Source: an uncultured Bacteroides sp. (GTDB lineage Bacteria; Bacteroidota; Bacteroidia; Bacteroidales; Bacteroidaceae). Taken from it: a stretch of 57,160 nt of DNA. The first letter of the stretch is position 1. Each line of letters begins with the position of its first letter. Below are positions 25,989 to 35,239 of this stretch, one piece after another. The position numbers and the translations under genes are program-made. The notes beneath the pieces were generated by a model, which was given only the letters and a program-made list of their open reading frames with translations, was not told where the DNA came from and ran no database searches. The stretch spans positions 1 to 57,160 of the forward strand of contig CAMOWU010000008.1 in NCBI GenBank assembly GCA_946628545.1, given 5' to 3'.

Positions 25989-27949
25989 TTATCCTTGATT
26001 TTTTTTGTTTCTGTAGAATGTTGTTCGCCGCTATGGTCATCGAGCTGTTCATACACGGAATTCAAACTCTTGTAGTCGGGAACAATGGCCTTGATGAGTT
26101 TGACCGTTTCCATCTTGTCGAACTCTCTGGCCGTTTGAATGAGCTGGTCCACAAGCTTCGACACCTCTTCATAATCGTTGTTGATGCTCTTGGCGTGGAA
26201 GATCTTGCTGTGGTTGGTAGGCAATGTGTTCTCTTTCTGGTAGAGCAATTCCTCGTAGAGCTTCTCACCCGGACGAAGGCCTGTGTATTCTATCTTGATA
26301 TCGATGTCGGGTCTCAGGCCGCTCAGTTCTATCATCTTGCGAGCCAGATAGTCGATCTTGACCGGCTCACCCATGTCGAAGACGAACAAGTCGTTGCCCT
26401 TGCCCAGATAAACAGCTTCCAGCACCAAACGACAGGCTTCTGGAATGGACATGAAATAGCGGATGATGTCCTGATGGGTGACCGTCACAGGGCCACCCCT
26501 CTCTATCTGCTTGTGGAAGAGAGGAATCACACTGCCGTTGCTGCCCAGGACATTGCCAAAACGTGTAGTGATGAAGGCGGTGTTGCCCTTCACCTTACCG
26601 TCGGCCTCAGCCTTGCCCAAACTCTGAACGTAGGTCTCAGCTACGCGCTTGGTTGCTCCCATGACACTGCTGGGCTTCACAGCTTTGTCTGTGGAAATCA
26701 TGACAAACTTCTGCACATGGTACTTCAGGGCCATGTCGGCCATATTCTTTGTTCCGAGCACATTGTCGATGACGGCCTCGCATGGATAAGCCTCCATCAG
26801 AGGCACATGCTTGTAAGCCGCGGCATGGAAAATGATGTCGGGTCGGGTACGCTGGATCACGGCCTCCATGCGGTCGCGGTTGCGCATGTCGGCAATGATG
26901 GAGAAGACATTCTTGGCGTGCAAGTCGCTACGAAGCTCCATGTCGATGTTGTAGATGCCGGTCTCGGAGAAATCCACCACCACCAACTGACGGATATCGA
27001 AACGGATCAACTGGCGGCACAGCTCACTGCCGATGCTGCCTGCAGCTCCTGTGACCATCACCACCTTGTCTTTAAGCACAAGACGGATCTTGTCGAGGTC
27101 GATCTTGATCTCGTCCCTGCCAAGCAGGTCCTCAATCTGGATGGAGCGCAACTGCGACTCAGCGCGCTCGCCAGTCAGTTCCGAGGTCGGAACAATACGC
27201 ATACTCAACTTGTTCTCCAAACCGTACTTGAGCAAGTCGTCGTTCTTCTTCAAGTCATCACTGTTGGCGAACATCATGCAGTCGATGCTCAGGCTGCGAA
27301 CCAACTTGTCGATGCTCTCGATATCGGCTCCATAATAGATGGGGGTGTCGTAGATGCGGTAACGGTTGCGCTTGGGCTGACGACTGATGAAACCCAGCAT
27401 CCTGTATTTGCTGCTCACTCCTTTCAGGTAACTGGCTATCTTCAGCGAGTCCTCGCCAGTGCCGTAGATGAGCGTGTTCAATACGGCTTTCTCCGTATGC
27501 TGCAGCACAAAACGATAGAAACTCTGGATGAGGATGCGCCAGAGGATGAGCATCACCAACGAGATGAAAAAGTCGCCGATGATGATGGCATAGACATGGA
27601 AAGAGATTTGTGTGAAGCCGAAGAATCCAAAATAGGAGAAGACCAAAAGCGTCATCGACTTCAAGAACATGGCCTTGACGATGCGAAGGATCTCTACCGT
27701 CGTCGTGTGGCGTATCACACCGTCGTGCACTCTGAAGACGAATGTCCATAGTCCAGTGGACACAAATCCCACCAGCAACAACTGCCAAATCAGTCCAATC
27801 GCCAGAGTGACATTGAGCAAATAGTTGATAAACAGATAACTAAGCAGGAGGGATGACAAGGAGATAATCATGTCGAATCCCCATACAATGTATCTGTTGA
27901 GTATCTTGAATTTACTGAATTTTAATATTGTAGCATTCATAAGAATCAA
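25985..27949 (-). CDS. CapD/PglF-type membrane nucleotide-sugar 4,6-dehydratase
   Basis: A 654-residue protein. Four membrane helices fill residues 20-120. A first Rossmann-like region (LIYGTGEDSLKIASYL near 190) is followed by the catalytic SDR domain: NAD site TGAAGSIGSELCRQL near residue 303, AAYKHVPLME, and the catalytic ISTDKAVKPSSVMGATKR near 417, where the Tyr of classical SDRs is replaced by Met as in PglF/WbpM/FlaA1. These enzymes turn UDP-GlcNAc into UDP-4-keto-6-deoxy-GlcNAc. It is the first gene of the capsule operon and feeds the aminotransferase at 23473-24624. The first ATG gives the usual family length. Confidence 0.93.
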   Translation of the reverse strand: MILMNATILKFSKFKILNRYIVWGFDMIISLSSLLLSYLFINYLLNVTLAIGLIWQLLLVGFVSTGLWTFVFRVHDGVIRHTTTVEILRIVKAMFLKSMTLLVFSYFGFFGFTQISFHVYAIIIGDFFISLVMLILWRILIQSFYRFVLQHTEKAVLNTLIYGTGEDSLKIASYLKGVSSKYRMLGFISRQPKRNRYRIYDTPIYYGADIESIDKLVRSLSIDCMMFANSDDLKKNDDLLKYGLENKLSMRIVPTSELTGERAESQLRSIQIEDLLGRDEIKIDLDKIRLVLKDKVVMVTGAAGSIGSELCRQLIRFDIRQLVVVDFSETGIYNIDMELRSDLHAKNVFSIIADMRNRDRMEAVIQRTRPDIIFHAAAYKHVPLMEAYPCEAVIDNVLGTKNMADMALKYHVQKFVMISTDKAVKPSSVMGATKRVAETYVQSLGKAEADGKVKGNTAFITTRFGNVLGSNGSVIPLFHKQIERGGPVTVTHQDIIRYFMSIPEACRLVLEAVYLGKGNDLFVFDMGEPVKIDYLARKMIELSGLRPDIDIKIEYTGLRPGEKLYEELLYQKENTLPTNHSKIFHAKSINNDYEEVSKLVDQLIQTAREFDKMETVKLIKAIVPDYKSLNSVYEQLDDHSGEQHSTETKKIKDK

Positions 27950-28449
27950 CCGTAATCAATATTGTGCATACTCTTGGTTCATCCAACGTCTATTTTCAAG
28001 CCGCTGAACCAACTGACACACAAATATTTGCAACAAAAAAACGTTCAAAACGCAGTTGAATACAGACCTTTTCATCTATTGAAGTATAGGTGTTCTAACG
28101 TTATGAAGCCGTTGCCATGAAGTATATTTTCACAAGTGCAAAGTTAGACATTTTTACATTCTTAAAAAAATTTCGATTGCTCTTTTCGTCAGAATGCACG
28201 AAATATGAGCAGATTTTACAACAAAAAGAAACAAAAAGGCATGCAATCTACTTTAATTTAAGCCCAAGTAAACCATTTCAGCATTTTTTTTCATAATTTT
28301 GCAAGCGGTTTTTTAGATTAAGGGCATCATCAAGCCAAGGCGATGCGACGACAGCACCGTTCGGAAAACATGCACAAGCCCCAACATCACTCATTCTTCA
28401 AACATTATTAAAGTTAAAGAATCTTCAAACACTATAAAAGTAAAAAAAA
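27950..28449. other. Divergent intergenic region between capsule operon and trmD
   Basis: About 500 bases with no coding frame I can support. It must hold the start of the capsule operon (minus) and of the trmD unit (plus). A minus-strand promoter is proposed at 28139-28170. For the plus strand only a lone TAATTTTG at 28294-28301 is seen, without a good upstream TTTG. Just before trmD two 25-base imperfect repeats (TCTTCAAACA...AAAGT) lie at about 28395-28445. Confidence 0.6.
28139..28170 (-). promoter_or_regulatory. Likely promoter of the capsule operon
   Basis: Read on the minus strand, TAACTTTG at 28146-28139 matches the Bacteroidota -7 box TAnnTTTG exactly; about 20 bases upstream there is a T-run (TTTTT) where the -33 TTTG is expected, so the match is partial. 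Transcription would start about 185 bases before the first gene, leaving a long leader. No UpxY-type antiterminator gene is present in this window. Confidence 0.5.
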
Positions 28450-29127
28450 GTGAGAATAGACATATTGACTGTCATCCCTGAACTCATTGAGGGATTCATG
28501 AACGAAAGTATCATTGGCAGGGCACAGAAGAAAGGCATTGCCGAGATCCACATTCACAACCTGCGCGACTACTCTACCGACAGACACAGAAAAGTTGATG
28601 ACTACCCTTTCGGTGGATTCGCCGGCATGGTCATGAAATGCCAGCCCATCGACGACTGCATCGCTGCACTCAAGGCTGAACGCGACTACGACGAGATCAT
28701 CTTCACCACTCCCGACGGACAGCAGTTCGACCAGCCCATGGCCAACGAGTTGTCGCTCAAGAAGAACATCATCATCCTATGCGGCCACTACAAAGGCGTC
28801 GATTACCGCATCAGGGAGCATCTCATCACAAAGGAAGTGAGCATTGGCGACTTTGTGCTCACTGGAGGAGAACTGGCTGCGGCCTGCATGACCGACGCCA
28901 TCGTCAGGGTGCTGCCCGGAGCCATTGGCGACGAACAAAGCGCACTGTCCGATTCCTTCCAGGACAACCTGCTTGCAGCTCCTGTCTATACCCGCCCCGC
29001 CGACTACAAAGGATGGCAGGTACCCGACATCCTGCTCTCAGGGCATGAGGCGAAGATCAAAGACTGGGAACTACAGCAAGCCATCGAACGCACACAAAGG
29101 CTCCGCCCCGACCTGCTGAAAAAGTAA
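28450..29127 (+). CDS. trmD: tRNA (guanine-N1)-methyltransferase
   Basis: A 225-residue TrmD, which methylates G37 at N1 in tRNAs reading CNN codons to prevent frameshifting, using S-adenosylmethionine. Recognised by the start [41 protein letters not shown] and the trefoil-knot SAM loop [15 protein letters not shown]-like block ([22 protein letters not shown]). The start codon is GTG at 28450, which gives the family's N-terminus without extra residues; there is no clear ribosome site, only an A-run. The gene faces away from the capsule operon and leads a run of plus-strand core genes. Confidence 0.96.
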   Translation: MRIDILTVIPELIEGFMNESIIGRAQKKGIAEIHIHNLRDYSTDRHRKVDDYPFGGFAGMVMKCQPIDDCIAALKAERDYDEIIFTTPDGQQFDQPMANELSLKKNIIILCGHYKGVDYRIREHLITKEVSIGDFVLTGGELAAACMTDAIVRVLPGAIGDEQSALSDSFQDNLLAAPVYTRPADYKGWQVPDILLSGHEAKIKDWELQQAIERTQRLRPDLLKK

Positions 29128-29161
29128 TGAGATTATGATTTAGCCCAACAGCTTCATCATC

Positions 29162-29239
29162 CCCCCTTTTAACTTCCCCCTTTAACTCCCATTTTAACTT
29201 CCTCTTTAACTTCATTTTTAACTCCCCCTTTAACTCCCA
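29162..29239. repeat. 12-13-base pyrimidine-rich tandem repeat after trmD
   Basis: Six imperfect copies of a unit close to CCCTTTAACTTCC lie between the trmD stop and the next gene's ATG. The top strand is almost free of G. It ends 10 bases before the start codon at 29250, so it would form part of the leader of that gene if both are co-transcribed. Confidence 0.75.
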
Positions 29240-29249
29240 TTCAAAAATC

Positions 29250-30782
29250 ATGAACAAAAAGCTCATTTTTGCCCTCTTAGGGCTGATATTGATAGCCATT
29301 GTGGCTTTCATCTTCTTCTTCCTCAACCGCTCAGGCAACAGCAACTACCGCAACGCCATCCCAGCCAACGCTCAACTCGTAGCAGCCGTTGATATCGCAT
29401 CCATCGTTGATAAAAGCGGACTCGGAGACAAGAAATACATCGACAAGCTCAAGCAAGAGTTGGGTGGCATCGTACCAGAGGAAACGCTGAACCAAGCCAC
29501 CAGTTACATCCAGCAAGCAGAAAAGACAGGTATCGACTTCCGCCAGAAAATCTATGTCTTCACCACTCCCGACCAGTGCGTGTGCCTGCTGGCCAAAGTC
29601 GCCGACAAGTCGATGCTCAACAAACTCATCACCGACCTGGCTAAAGACGGAACATGCGACAAACCCACAGAGAAAGACGGCACCGTCTGGACAAAAATAC
29701 TCGGTGAGATGCCTGCGGCCTTCAACGACGACGCCCTGATTGCCATGATGCCCACTGATGGATTCAACAATCCAAAGGTAGCCATCAAGGAAATGCTTGA
29801 GCAGGATCAAAAGAACAGTTTCTTCGCCACCGACAAAGCCAAGACTTTCGACAAGGCTAAAGGCGACATCACGTTCTCTGCCTCACTCGCTGCACTGCCA
29901 AAGAATCTCCTCGGCACCTACTCTTCACTCCTACCAAAAGGGGTACGTCCCTCTGAAGTCGAGACTACCATATCTTTGGCTTTCCTCGATGGAAAAATCT
30001 CACTCAAACAGGAGCTTTCAAGCCAGAATGACAAACTTAAAGCTTTACTTGAAGAGACAAACTCAAACACAAAGAAAATCAAAGGATTATATTTAGATAA
30101 GTCATCTGATAAATCATGGTTTTGGGCCAGTGCTGGCATCAATGGTGAATGGCTGTTGACACAACTCAAAAAAGCAGACCAGTTCAAGCAGCAGCTCTTC
30201 CTTGCCGAGCGTGCCATCGACATCGAGAAGATGATCAAAAGCATCGACGGCGACCTCATGATCTCGCTCCAGTTGCCCAATGGGATGCAGCTCGACAACA
30301 TGCCTTATCTGGTGGCCGGAAAAACCAAAGACCAAGACTTCCTCAAGGATGTGGATTACTGGACAACGTCCATGCGTGAATACGGCCTGACGATGACACA
30401 ATCGGGCGACAAGCAATACAAGTTGGTAGCCGAAGACATGACCTTCTTCTGGGGTACACGTCCCGACGACCTCTACTTCACTTCATCACCCGAACTTGTT
30501 CAACCCACACTCAACGGACCTGGTTCACAAAAACTCAAAGAGCTGAAAGACGAGATACTCAACTCCAAACTCTACGTCTTTGTCGATTTCCAGCAAATGG
30601 CGCAATCAGGCACTCCCAATGAATGGATGTTCAAACTAATAGCATCGATGGTGGACAGCTACTCTCTCAGCCTTACAGAAGCAGAGAAAATGGAAATCAC
30701 CGTCAGAACACCCAACAAGGAGGAAAACGTGCTGAGAACCATCATCGGAGGTCTCGCCCAGAGCGTCAGGATGTTGATGTAG
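29250..30782 (+). CDS. DUF4836-like membrane-anchored protein
   Basis: A 510-residue protein with one N-terminal membrane helix (KLIFALLGLILIAIVAFIFFFL, residues 4-26), then a large domain outside the cytoplasm. AIPANAQLVAAVDIASIVDKSGLGD resembles the start of DUF4836, a Bacteroidota family of cell-envelope proteins that begins with 'IP.dA..V..vd...l..KsG'. The function of that family is not known to me. The only other signal is internal Lys/Asp richness. It may be co-transcribed with trmD. Assignment is by motif memory, hence moderate. Confidence 0.7.
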   Translation: MNKKLIFALLGLILIAIVAFIFFFLNRSGNSNYRNAIPANAQLVAAVDIASIVDKSGLGDKKYIDKLKQELGGIVPEETLNQATSYIQQAEKTGIDFRQKIYVFTTPDQCVCLLAKVADKSMLNKLITDLAKDGTCDKPTEKDGTVWTKILGEMPAAFNDDALIAMMPTDGFNNPKVAIKEMLEQDQKNSFFATDKAKTFDKAKGDITFSASLAALPKNLLGTYSSLLPKGVRPSEVETTISLAFLDGKISLKQELSSQNDKLKALLEETNSNTKKIKGLYLDKSSDKSWFWASAGINGEWLLTQLKKADQFKQQLFLAERAIDIEKMIKSIDGDLMISLQLPNGMQLDNMPYLVAGKTKDQDFLKDVDYWTTSMREYGLTMTQSGDKQYKLVAEDMTFFWGTRPDDLYFTSSPELVQPTLNGPGSQKLKELKDEILNSKLYVFVDFQQMAQSGTPNEWMFKLIASMVDSYSLSLTEAEKMEITVRTPNKEENVLRTIIGGLAQSVRMLM

Positions 30783-30910
30783 AAAAAAATACAGACGACA
30801 AAAAAAAACTGAATATCAGGAATTTTAATGATTATACTGAATCTTAGTTGTTGATATCAAGAAACATTCAAAACACCACTTAGAACCATTTTACAATAAA
30901 TAGCAATTCA

Positions 30911-31555
30911 ATGAACAGCATCCGACTGAAATCGACTTTGCCCAATGTCTTCCTCAACCGCGAAGACATCGTCAGCGACATCTGGCGCAAAGACATCACG
31001 CTCGAAAAAGGCAAGTTCTACCTCATCGAGGCCAATTCAGGCACAGGAAAATCATCGCTTTGCAGCTACATCTTCGGCTACCGAAACGACTATCGAGGTG
31101 AAATCCTGTTCGACGAGAAGAATGTGGCTCTCTTCCGGCAGAAAGACTGGTCGAAGATACGACGCAAACACATCGCCCTGATGTGGCAGGAACTGCGCCT
31201 CTTCCCTGAGCTCACCGCCATGGAGAACGTACTGATCAAGAACAAACTGACTGGCTTCCAGAAGAAAAAGACCATTGTCCAGTGGTTCGACATGCTCGGT
31301 ATCAGCGACAAGACCGACACCAAACTGCAGCTCATGTCGTTCGGACAGCAACAGAGAGTGGCGTTGATCCGCAGCCTATGCCAGCCTTTCGACTTCATCT
31401 TCGTCGATGAGCCTATCAGCCACCTCGACGACTCCAACGCCCTCATCATGGGCAACCTGCTCACAGAAGAGGCAAAAAGGCAAGGAGCGGGCGTCGTGAC
31501 CACAAGCATCGGAAAACATATAGAATTAGACTACAACCAGATATTCAAACTATGA
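30911..31555 (+). CDS. ABC transporter ATP-binding protein
   Basis: A 214-residue ATPase. Walker A is EANSGTGKSSLCSY near residue 43, the Q-loop is LMWQELRLFPELTAMEN, the signature is LMSFGQQQRVALIRSL near residue 143 and Walker B is FDFIFVDEPISHLDD. The signature reads SFGQQ where the family norm is SGGQQ, a rare change at a normally invariant Gly. Its stop overlaps the permease start by 4 bases, so the two form one transporter. The class is LolD/MacB/FtsE-like, moving lipoproteins or acting as a mechanotransmitter; the exact substrate is unknown. Confidence 0.92.
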   Translation: MNSIRLKSTLPNVFLNREDIVSDIWRKDITLEKGKFYLIEANSGTGKSSLCSYIFGYRNDYRGEILFDEKNVALFRQKDWSKIRRKHIALMWQELRLFPELTAMENVLIKNKLTGFQKKKTIVQWFDMLGISDKTDTKLQLMSFGQQQRVALIRSLCQPFDFIFVDEPISHLDDSNALIMGNLLTEEAKRQGAGVVTTSIGKHIELDYNQIFKL

Positions 31556-32751
31556 AATTGGTATGGAAACTTCTGCGGCAGCACATCAGCATCCCGCAGT
31601 TTGCCGGCTTCTTCTTCGCCAACCTTATAGGCATGCTCATCATCCTGCTGGGCGTGCAGTTCTACAACGACATTCAAAACGTCTATGACAGCGAAGACAG
31701 TCTCATGAAGTCGGACTACATCATTCTCAACAAGAAAGTAGGCACTCTTGGCAGCATCATCGGCAAGTCGGGATCTTTCAGTGAAGATGAGATCGACGAC
31801 ATCGAAGACCAAGACTTCACCAAGAAGGTAGGCCTCTTCACCCCTTCCAACTACAATGTTCGCGCCAGCTTCGACATAGAAGGCTTCTCAAAGTTCTCCA
31901 CAGAGATGTTTTTCGAGTCTGTACCCGATGAGTTTGTCGATGTGAAATCAGAGCAATGGGGATATAAGGAGGGAGAGACAACGATACCTATCGTGCTTCC
32001 CAAAAACTACCTCGACCTCTACAACTTCGGATTCGCCCAGAGCCGCAGTCTGCCCAAACTGTCGGCTGGCATACTCGGAGCCATCAAACTGAGGATCCAG
32101 ATTGCGGGAAACGGCCACGTGGAAAACTTCGACGGACGCATTGCCGGATTCAGTTCACGACTCAACACCATACTCGTGCCACAGGCTTTCATGCAGTGGG
32201 CTAACGAGCATTTCAGCAGCGGCAACGACAAGGAAGCGCAACGCATCATCCTGGAGGTGGACAACCCCGCCGACGAAGCCATCAACGCCTTCATACAAGA
32301 CCACAACTATGAGACCGACACCGACAAACTGCAGGCCAGCAAGACCAACTACGTGCTGAAGGTGATCATCGGCATTGTCATGTCTGTGGGATTGCTCATC
32401 AGCATCCTCTCTTTCTATATTCTGATGCTCAGTGTCTATCTGCTGGTACAGAAAAACACGACCAAACTGCAGAACCTGCTCCTGCTGGGCTACTCACCTG
32501 CCAAGGTCTCCATGCCCTATCAGTTGCTCACCGTGGGGCTCAACGTACTGGTCTTCGCCCTGGCATGGGTCCTGCTGGTTGTGGTGCGCCAGATCTACCT
32601 GGCCATGCTCGAGTCGTTCTTCCCAGGCATGGAGCGACCTTCCATGATGATGGCACTCGGTGTAGGGGTAGCTCTGCTGTTGATTGTATCCATCTTCAAT
32701 GTAGTGGCTGTCAGGTCTAAAATCACGGGCATCTGGCGTCAAAAAGAATAA
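31552..32751 (+). CDS. FtsX-like ABC transporter permease
   Basis: A 399-residue permease. One membrane helix lies at residues 13-35 (FAGFFFANLIGMLIILLGVQFY), then a periplasmic domain of about 230 residues, then three helices in the C-terminal 130 residues (VLKVIIGIVMSVGLLISILSFYILML; LTVGLNVLVFALAWVLLVVV; ALGVGVALLLIVSIFNVVAV). This is the type VII (FtsX/MacB/LolE) architecture, which moves material in the periplasm or transmits force rather than carrying substrates through the membrane. It is coupled to the ATPase gene upstream by an ATGA overlap. Confidence 0.88.
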   Translation: MKLVWKLLRQHISIPQFAGFFFANLIGMLIILLGVQFYNDIQNVYDSEDSLMKSDYIILNKKVGTLGSIIGKSGSFSEDEIDDIEDQDFTKKVGLFTPSNYNVRASFDIEGFSKFSTEMFFESVPDEFVDVKSEQWGYKEGETTIPIVLPKNYLDLYNFGFAQSRSLPKLSAGILGAIKLRIQIAGNGHVENFDGRIAGFSSRLNTILVPQAFMQWANEHFSSGNDKEAQRIILEVDNPADEAINAFIQDHNYETDTDKLQASKTNYVLKVIIGIVMSVGLLISILSFYILMLSVYLLVQKNTTKLQNLLLLGYSPAKVSMPYQLLTVGLNVLVFALAWVLLVVVRQIYLAMLESFFPGMERPSMMMALGVGVALLLIVSIFNVVAVRSKITGIWRQKE

Positions 32752-32814
32752 GGACCCTAAAGACCCTAAAGACCTTAAAGTCCCTAAAGACCTTAAAGAC
32801 CTTAAAGACCCCCA
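32752..32814. repeat. 9-base tandem repeat AGACCYTAA
   Basis: Seven near-exact copies of AGACCYTAA begin directly after the TAA stop of the permease gene, which fits the repeat register (AATAAGGACCCTAA). They fill the gap before the next gene. Period 9 keeps frame. Compare the arrays after ribH and tamB. Confidence 0.9.
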
Positions 32815-32833
32815 AATAAACAAAGAAAAATCC

Positions 32834-34372
32834 ATGTCATCCCCACTCGTCAACCTCTACATCCACACCTTCGGCCACGAGCCTGCCATCCAGCCACTGA
32901 GCGCCGCTGGCAGCAACCGCCGCTACTACCGCCTCGTCGGCCCCGACGGGCGCAAAGTGATCGGTGTGGAAGGCACCAATAAGGACGAAAACCGCGCTTT
33001 TGTAGAAATCGCGCGTTGTTTTGCCACGCATCATCTACCCACTCCTCGCGTACTGGCTGCGGATGAGTCCCATCTCGTCTATCTCCAGGAGGACCTGGGC
33101 GACCTCTCTCTTTTCGACGCCATCCGACGTGGAAGAGCAAACGACGGGAACTACGATAGCGACGAAGAAAAACTCCTTCATGCCACCATCAGCCAGTTGC
33201 CACGGTTGCAGTTTGAGGGAATCGACGGGCTGGACACCAGCGTGCTCTTTCCTTCTCAACGGATGGATGAGCAAAGCTGCATGTTCGACCTCAACTACTT
33301 CAAGTACTTATTCCTCAAACTCGTTGGTGTGGAGTTCAATGAACTCAAGTTGCAGGCCGATTTCGAGCGCCTCGCCACTTCGCTGGCCAACGCACAGCCA
33401 CAAGCCTTCCTCTACCGCGACTTCCAAGCGCGCAACGTGATGCTCAAGGACGGACAACAGCCCTACTTCATCGACTTCCAAGGAGGACGCCTCGGCCCCA
33501 TCTTCTACGATGTGGCATCCTTCCTCTGGCAAGCATCCGGACACTATTCCAACTCCCTGCGCCAAAGGCTCATCAGCACCTACAAGGAAGCACTTCGCCC
33601 CTTCGCCGACATCGACGACCACCTTTTCAACTCTTCCCTGATGGAATTCGTGCTCTTCCGCATGCTGCAAGTACTGGGTGCCTACGGCTATCGCGGGCTA
33701 TGGGAGAAGAAGCTCTACTTCATCAACAATATCCCCGCCGCCCTCGACACCCTGAGCCAGCTCGCCAGCGATGGGTGGTGCGACAACTATCCATGCCTCA
33801 AGGCGGTAATCACCGACATGGTACAATCCGCCGACGTCAGACGCATCATGAGGGAATGCCAGCAGACAGCGTCTGTCAACAGCGAGCTGCGCCGACAGCC
33901 ACTCGGAGCACACGTGACCGACTTGCTGGAACAAGACTCCTGCTACACGAAAGCCGACAAGCAGCCTTTGGTGGTCGATGTGATGAGCTTCTCCTTCAAG
34001 AAAGGGCTTCCAGAAGACCCCTCTGGCAATGGTGGCGGTTATGTGTTCGACTGCCGCAGCACCCACAATCCAGGACGCTATCAGGAGTACAAACAACTGA
34101 CAGGACTCGACCAACCCGTGATCGACTTCTTGGAGCAAGACGGAGAGTTGATCGACTTCCTCAAGAGCGTCTATCGACTGGCCGACTTCCATGTGGAGCG
34201 ATTCATGGAGCGCGGTTTCACACATCTTATGTTCTCCTTCGGCTGCACAGGCGGCCAGCATCGCAGCGTCTATTCCGCCCAACACCTCGCGGAACACCTG
34301 CACCGCAAATACGGCATCGAAGTCATCATCACCCACCGCGAGCAACACATCCATACTGTTTTATCCAAATAA
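32834..34372 (+). CDS. AmgK-like sugar kinase fused to a RapZ C-terminal domain
   Basis: A 512-residue two-domain protein. Residues 1-340 are an aminoglycoside-phosphotransferase-fold kinase like AmgK (MurNAc/GlcNAc anomeric kinase): SAAGSNRRYYRL near the glycine loop, LYRDFQARNVML as catalytic loop and FIDFQGGRLGPIFYDVASFLW as metal loop. Residues 375-512 match the RapZ C-terminal domain: VDVMSFSFKKGLP, FDCRSTHNPGR, and SFGCTGGQHRSVY, the site that in E. coli RapZ senses glucosamine-6-phosphate. The next gene is a MurU-like nucleotidyltransferase, so the pair should turn MurNAc into UDP-MurNAc, with the RapZ part perhaps reading amino-sugar supply. That regulation is inference. Confidence 0.88.
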   Translation: MSSPLVNLYIHTFGHEPAIQPLSAAGSNRRYYRLVGPDGRKVIGVEGTNKDENRAFVEIARCFATHHLPTPRVLAADESHLVYLQEDLGDLSLFDAIRRGRANDGNYDSDEEKLLHATISQLPRLQFEGIDGLDTSVLFPSQRMDEQSCMFDLNYFKYLFLKLVGVEFNELKLQADFERLATSLANAQPQAFLYRDFQARNVMLKDGQQPYFIDFQGGRLGPIFYDVASFLWQASGHYSNSLRQRLISTYKEALRPFADIDDHLFNSSLMEFVLFRMLQVLGAYGYRGLWEKKLYFINNIPAALDTLSQLASDGWCDNYPCLKAVITDMVQSADVRRIMRECQQTASVNSELRRQPLGAHVTDLLEQDSCYTKADKQPLVVDVMSFSFKKGLPEDPSGNGGGYVFDCRSTHNPGRYQEYKQLTGLDQPVIDFLEQDGELIDFLKSVYRLADFHVERFMERGFTHLMFSFGCTGGQHRSVYSAQHLAEHLHRKYGIEVIITHREQHIHTVLSK

Positions 34373-34387
34373 CACATCATTCATCCC

Positions 34388-35176
34388 ATGACCCGTAAAG
34401 CACTGATATTTGCAGCAGGACTCGGCACACGCCTCAAACCACTGACCGACCACATGCCCAAAGCACTGGTCCCCGTAGGAGGACGTCCGCTCCTGCAAAT
34501 CGTGATAGAGAAACTGCGCGACGAGGGATTCACCGAGTTGGTGGTCAACGTCCACCACTTCGCCCAGATGATCAAGGACTTTTTGGCAGAGCACCACAAC
34601 TTCGGACTCGACATCCGCATCAGCGACGAGACTGACATGCTGCTCGAGACTGGTGGAGGGGTGAAGAAAGCCGCACAGCTGTTCACCCAAGACGACCAGC
34701 CTTTTCTCATCCACAACGTAGATATCCTGAGCAATCTTTCCCTCGGACGCTTCCTGAGCGAAGCCAGCCAACGCAAAGTGACGTTTCAAGGCTCCCGACA
34801 GCCTTTGGCTGCCACCCTCATGGTCAACGGACGCACGACGTCGCGCTACTTGCTCTTCAACGACGACAACATGCTCGTGGGATGGACCAACACATCAACA
34901 GGAGAGGTGAAGTCGCCCTACACCGACCTCGATGTCGCAGCCTGTCATCCTTATGCCTTCTCAGGCATCCACGTCTTCCACCCCATGTTGCTGCCTCTGA
35001 TGGATTCATGGCACGGCAAATTCTCCATCATCGACTTCTACCTTTCGGTTTGCGACAAGGTGCCCATCTACGCCAATGTGTCGCCCAACCTTCGGCTGCT
35101 CGATGTGGGCAAACTTGATTCCATCACTGCTGCAGAGCGATTTTTAGACGATTTGGGCTCTACTTTTACCATGTAG
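34388..35176 (+). CDS. murU: MurU-like nucleotidyltransferase
   Basis: A 262-residue sugar-1-phosphate nucleotidyltransferase. The N-terminus KALIFAAGLGTRLKPLTDHMPKALVPVGG has the G-x-G-T-R-x-x-P-x-T...P-K signature, and FLIHNVDIL holds the metal-binding Asp. By length and by its place 15 bases after an AmgK-like kinase it fits MurU, which makes UDP-MurNAc from MurNAc-1-phosphate and UTP in cell-wall recycling. A GlcNAc- or mannose-1-phosphate role cannot be ruled out by sequence alone. Confidence 0.8.
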   Translation: MTRKALIFAAGLGTRLKPLTDHMPKALVPVGGRPLLQIVIEKLRDEGFTELVVNVHHFAQMIKDFLAEHHNFGLDIRISDETDMLLETGGGVKKAAQLFTQDDQPFLIHNVDILSNLSLGRFLSEASQRKVTFQGSRQPLAATLMVNGRTTSRYLLFNDDNMLVGWTNTSTGEVKSPYTDLDVAACHPYAFSGIHVFHPMLLPLMDSWHGKFSIIDFYLSVCDKVPIYANVSPNLRLLDVGKLDSITAAERFLDDLGSTFTM

Positions 35177-35188
35177 CCCCTTGGCCAT

Positions 35189-35232
35189 GGGGAAAAATCA
35201 TCAAAAGGACGATTTTTTTGTAATTTTTCCCC
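35189..35232 (+). terminator. Possible terminator after the murU-like gene
   Basis: A perfect 10-base inverted repeat, GGGGAAAAAT at 35189-35198 and ATTTTTCCCC at 35223-35232, surrounds an inner hairpin AAAAATC/GATTTTT followed by T7. It lies between the murU-like stop and the tRNA promoter. AT-rich stem, so only a moderate call. Confidence 0.5.
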
Positions 35233-35239
35233 GATTTTC

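Noticed and set aside
25898-27751. Long plus-strand open frame (617 codons) opposite the dehydratase gene
   Set aside because: It is antisense to a clear CapD/PglF enzyme with all motifs. The translated product is rich in His, Leu and Val without family features, as expected from a codon-bias mirror of a G+C-rich gene.
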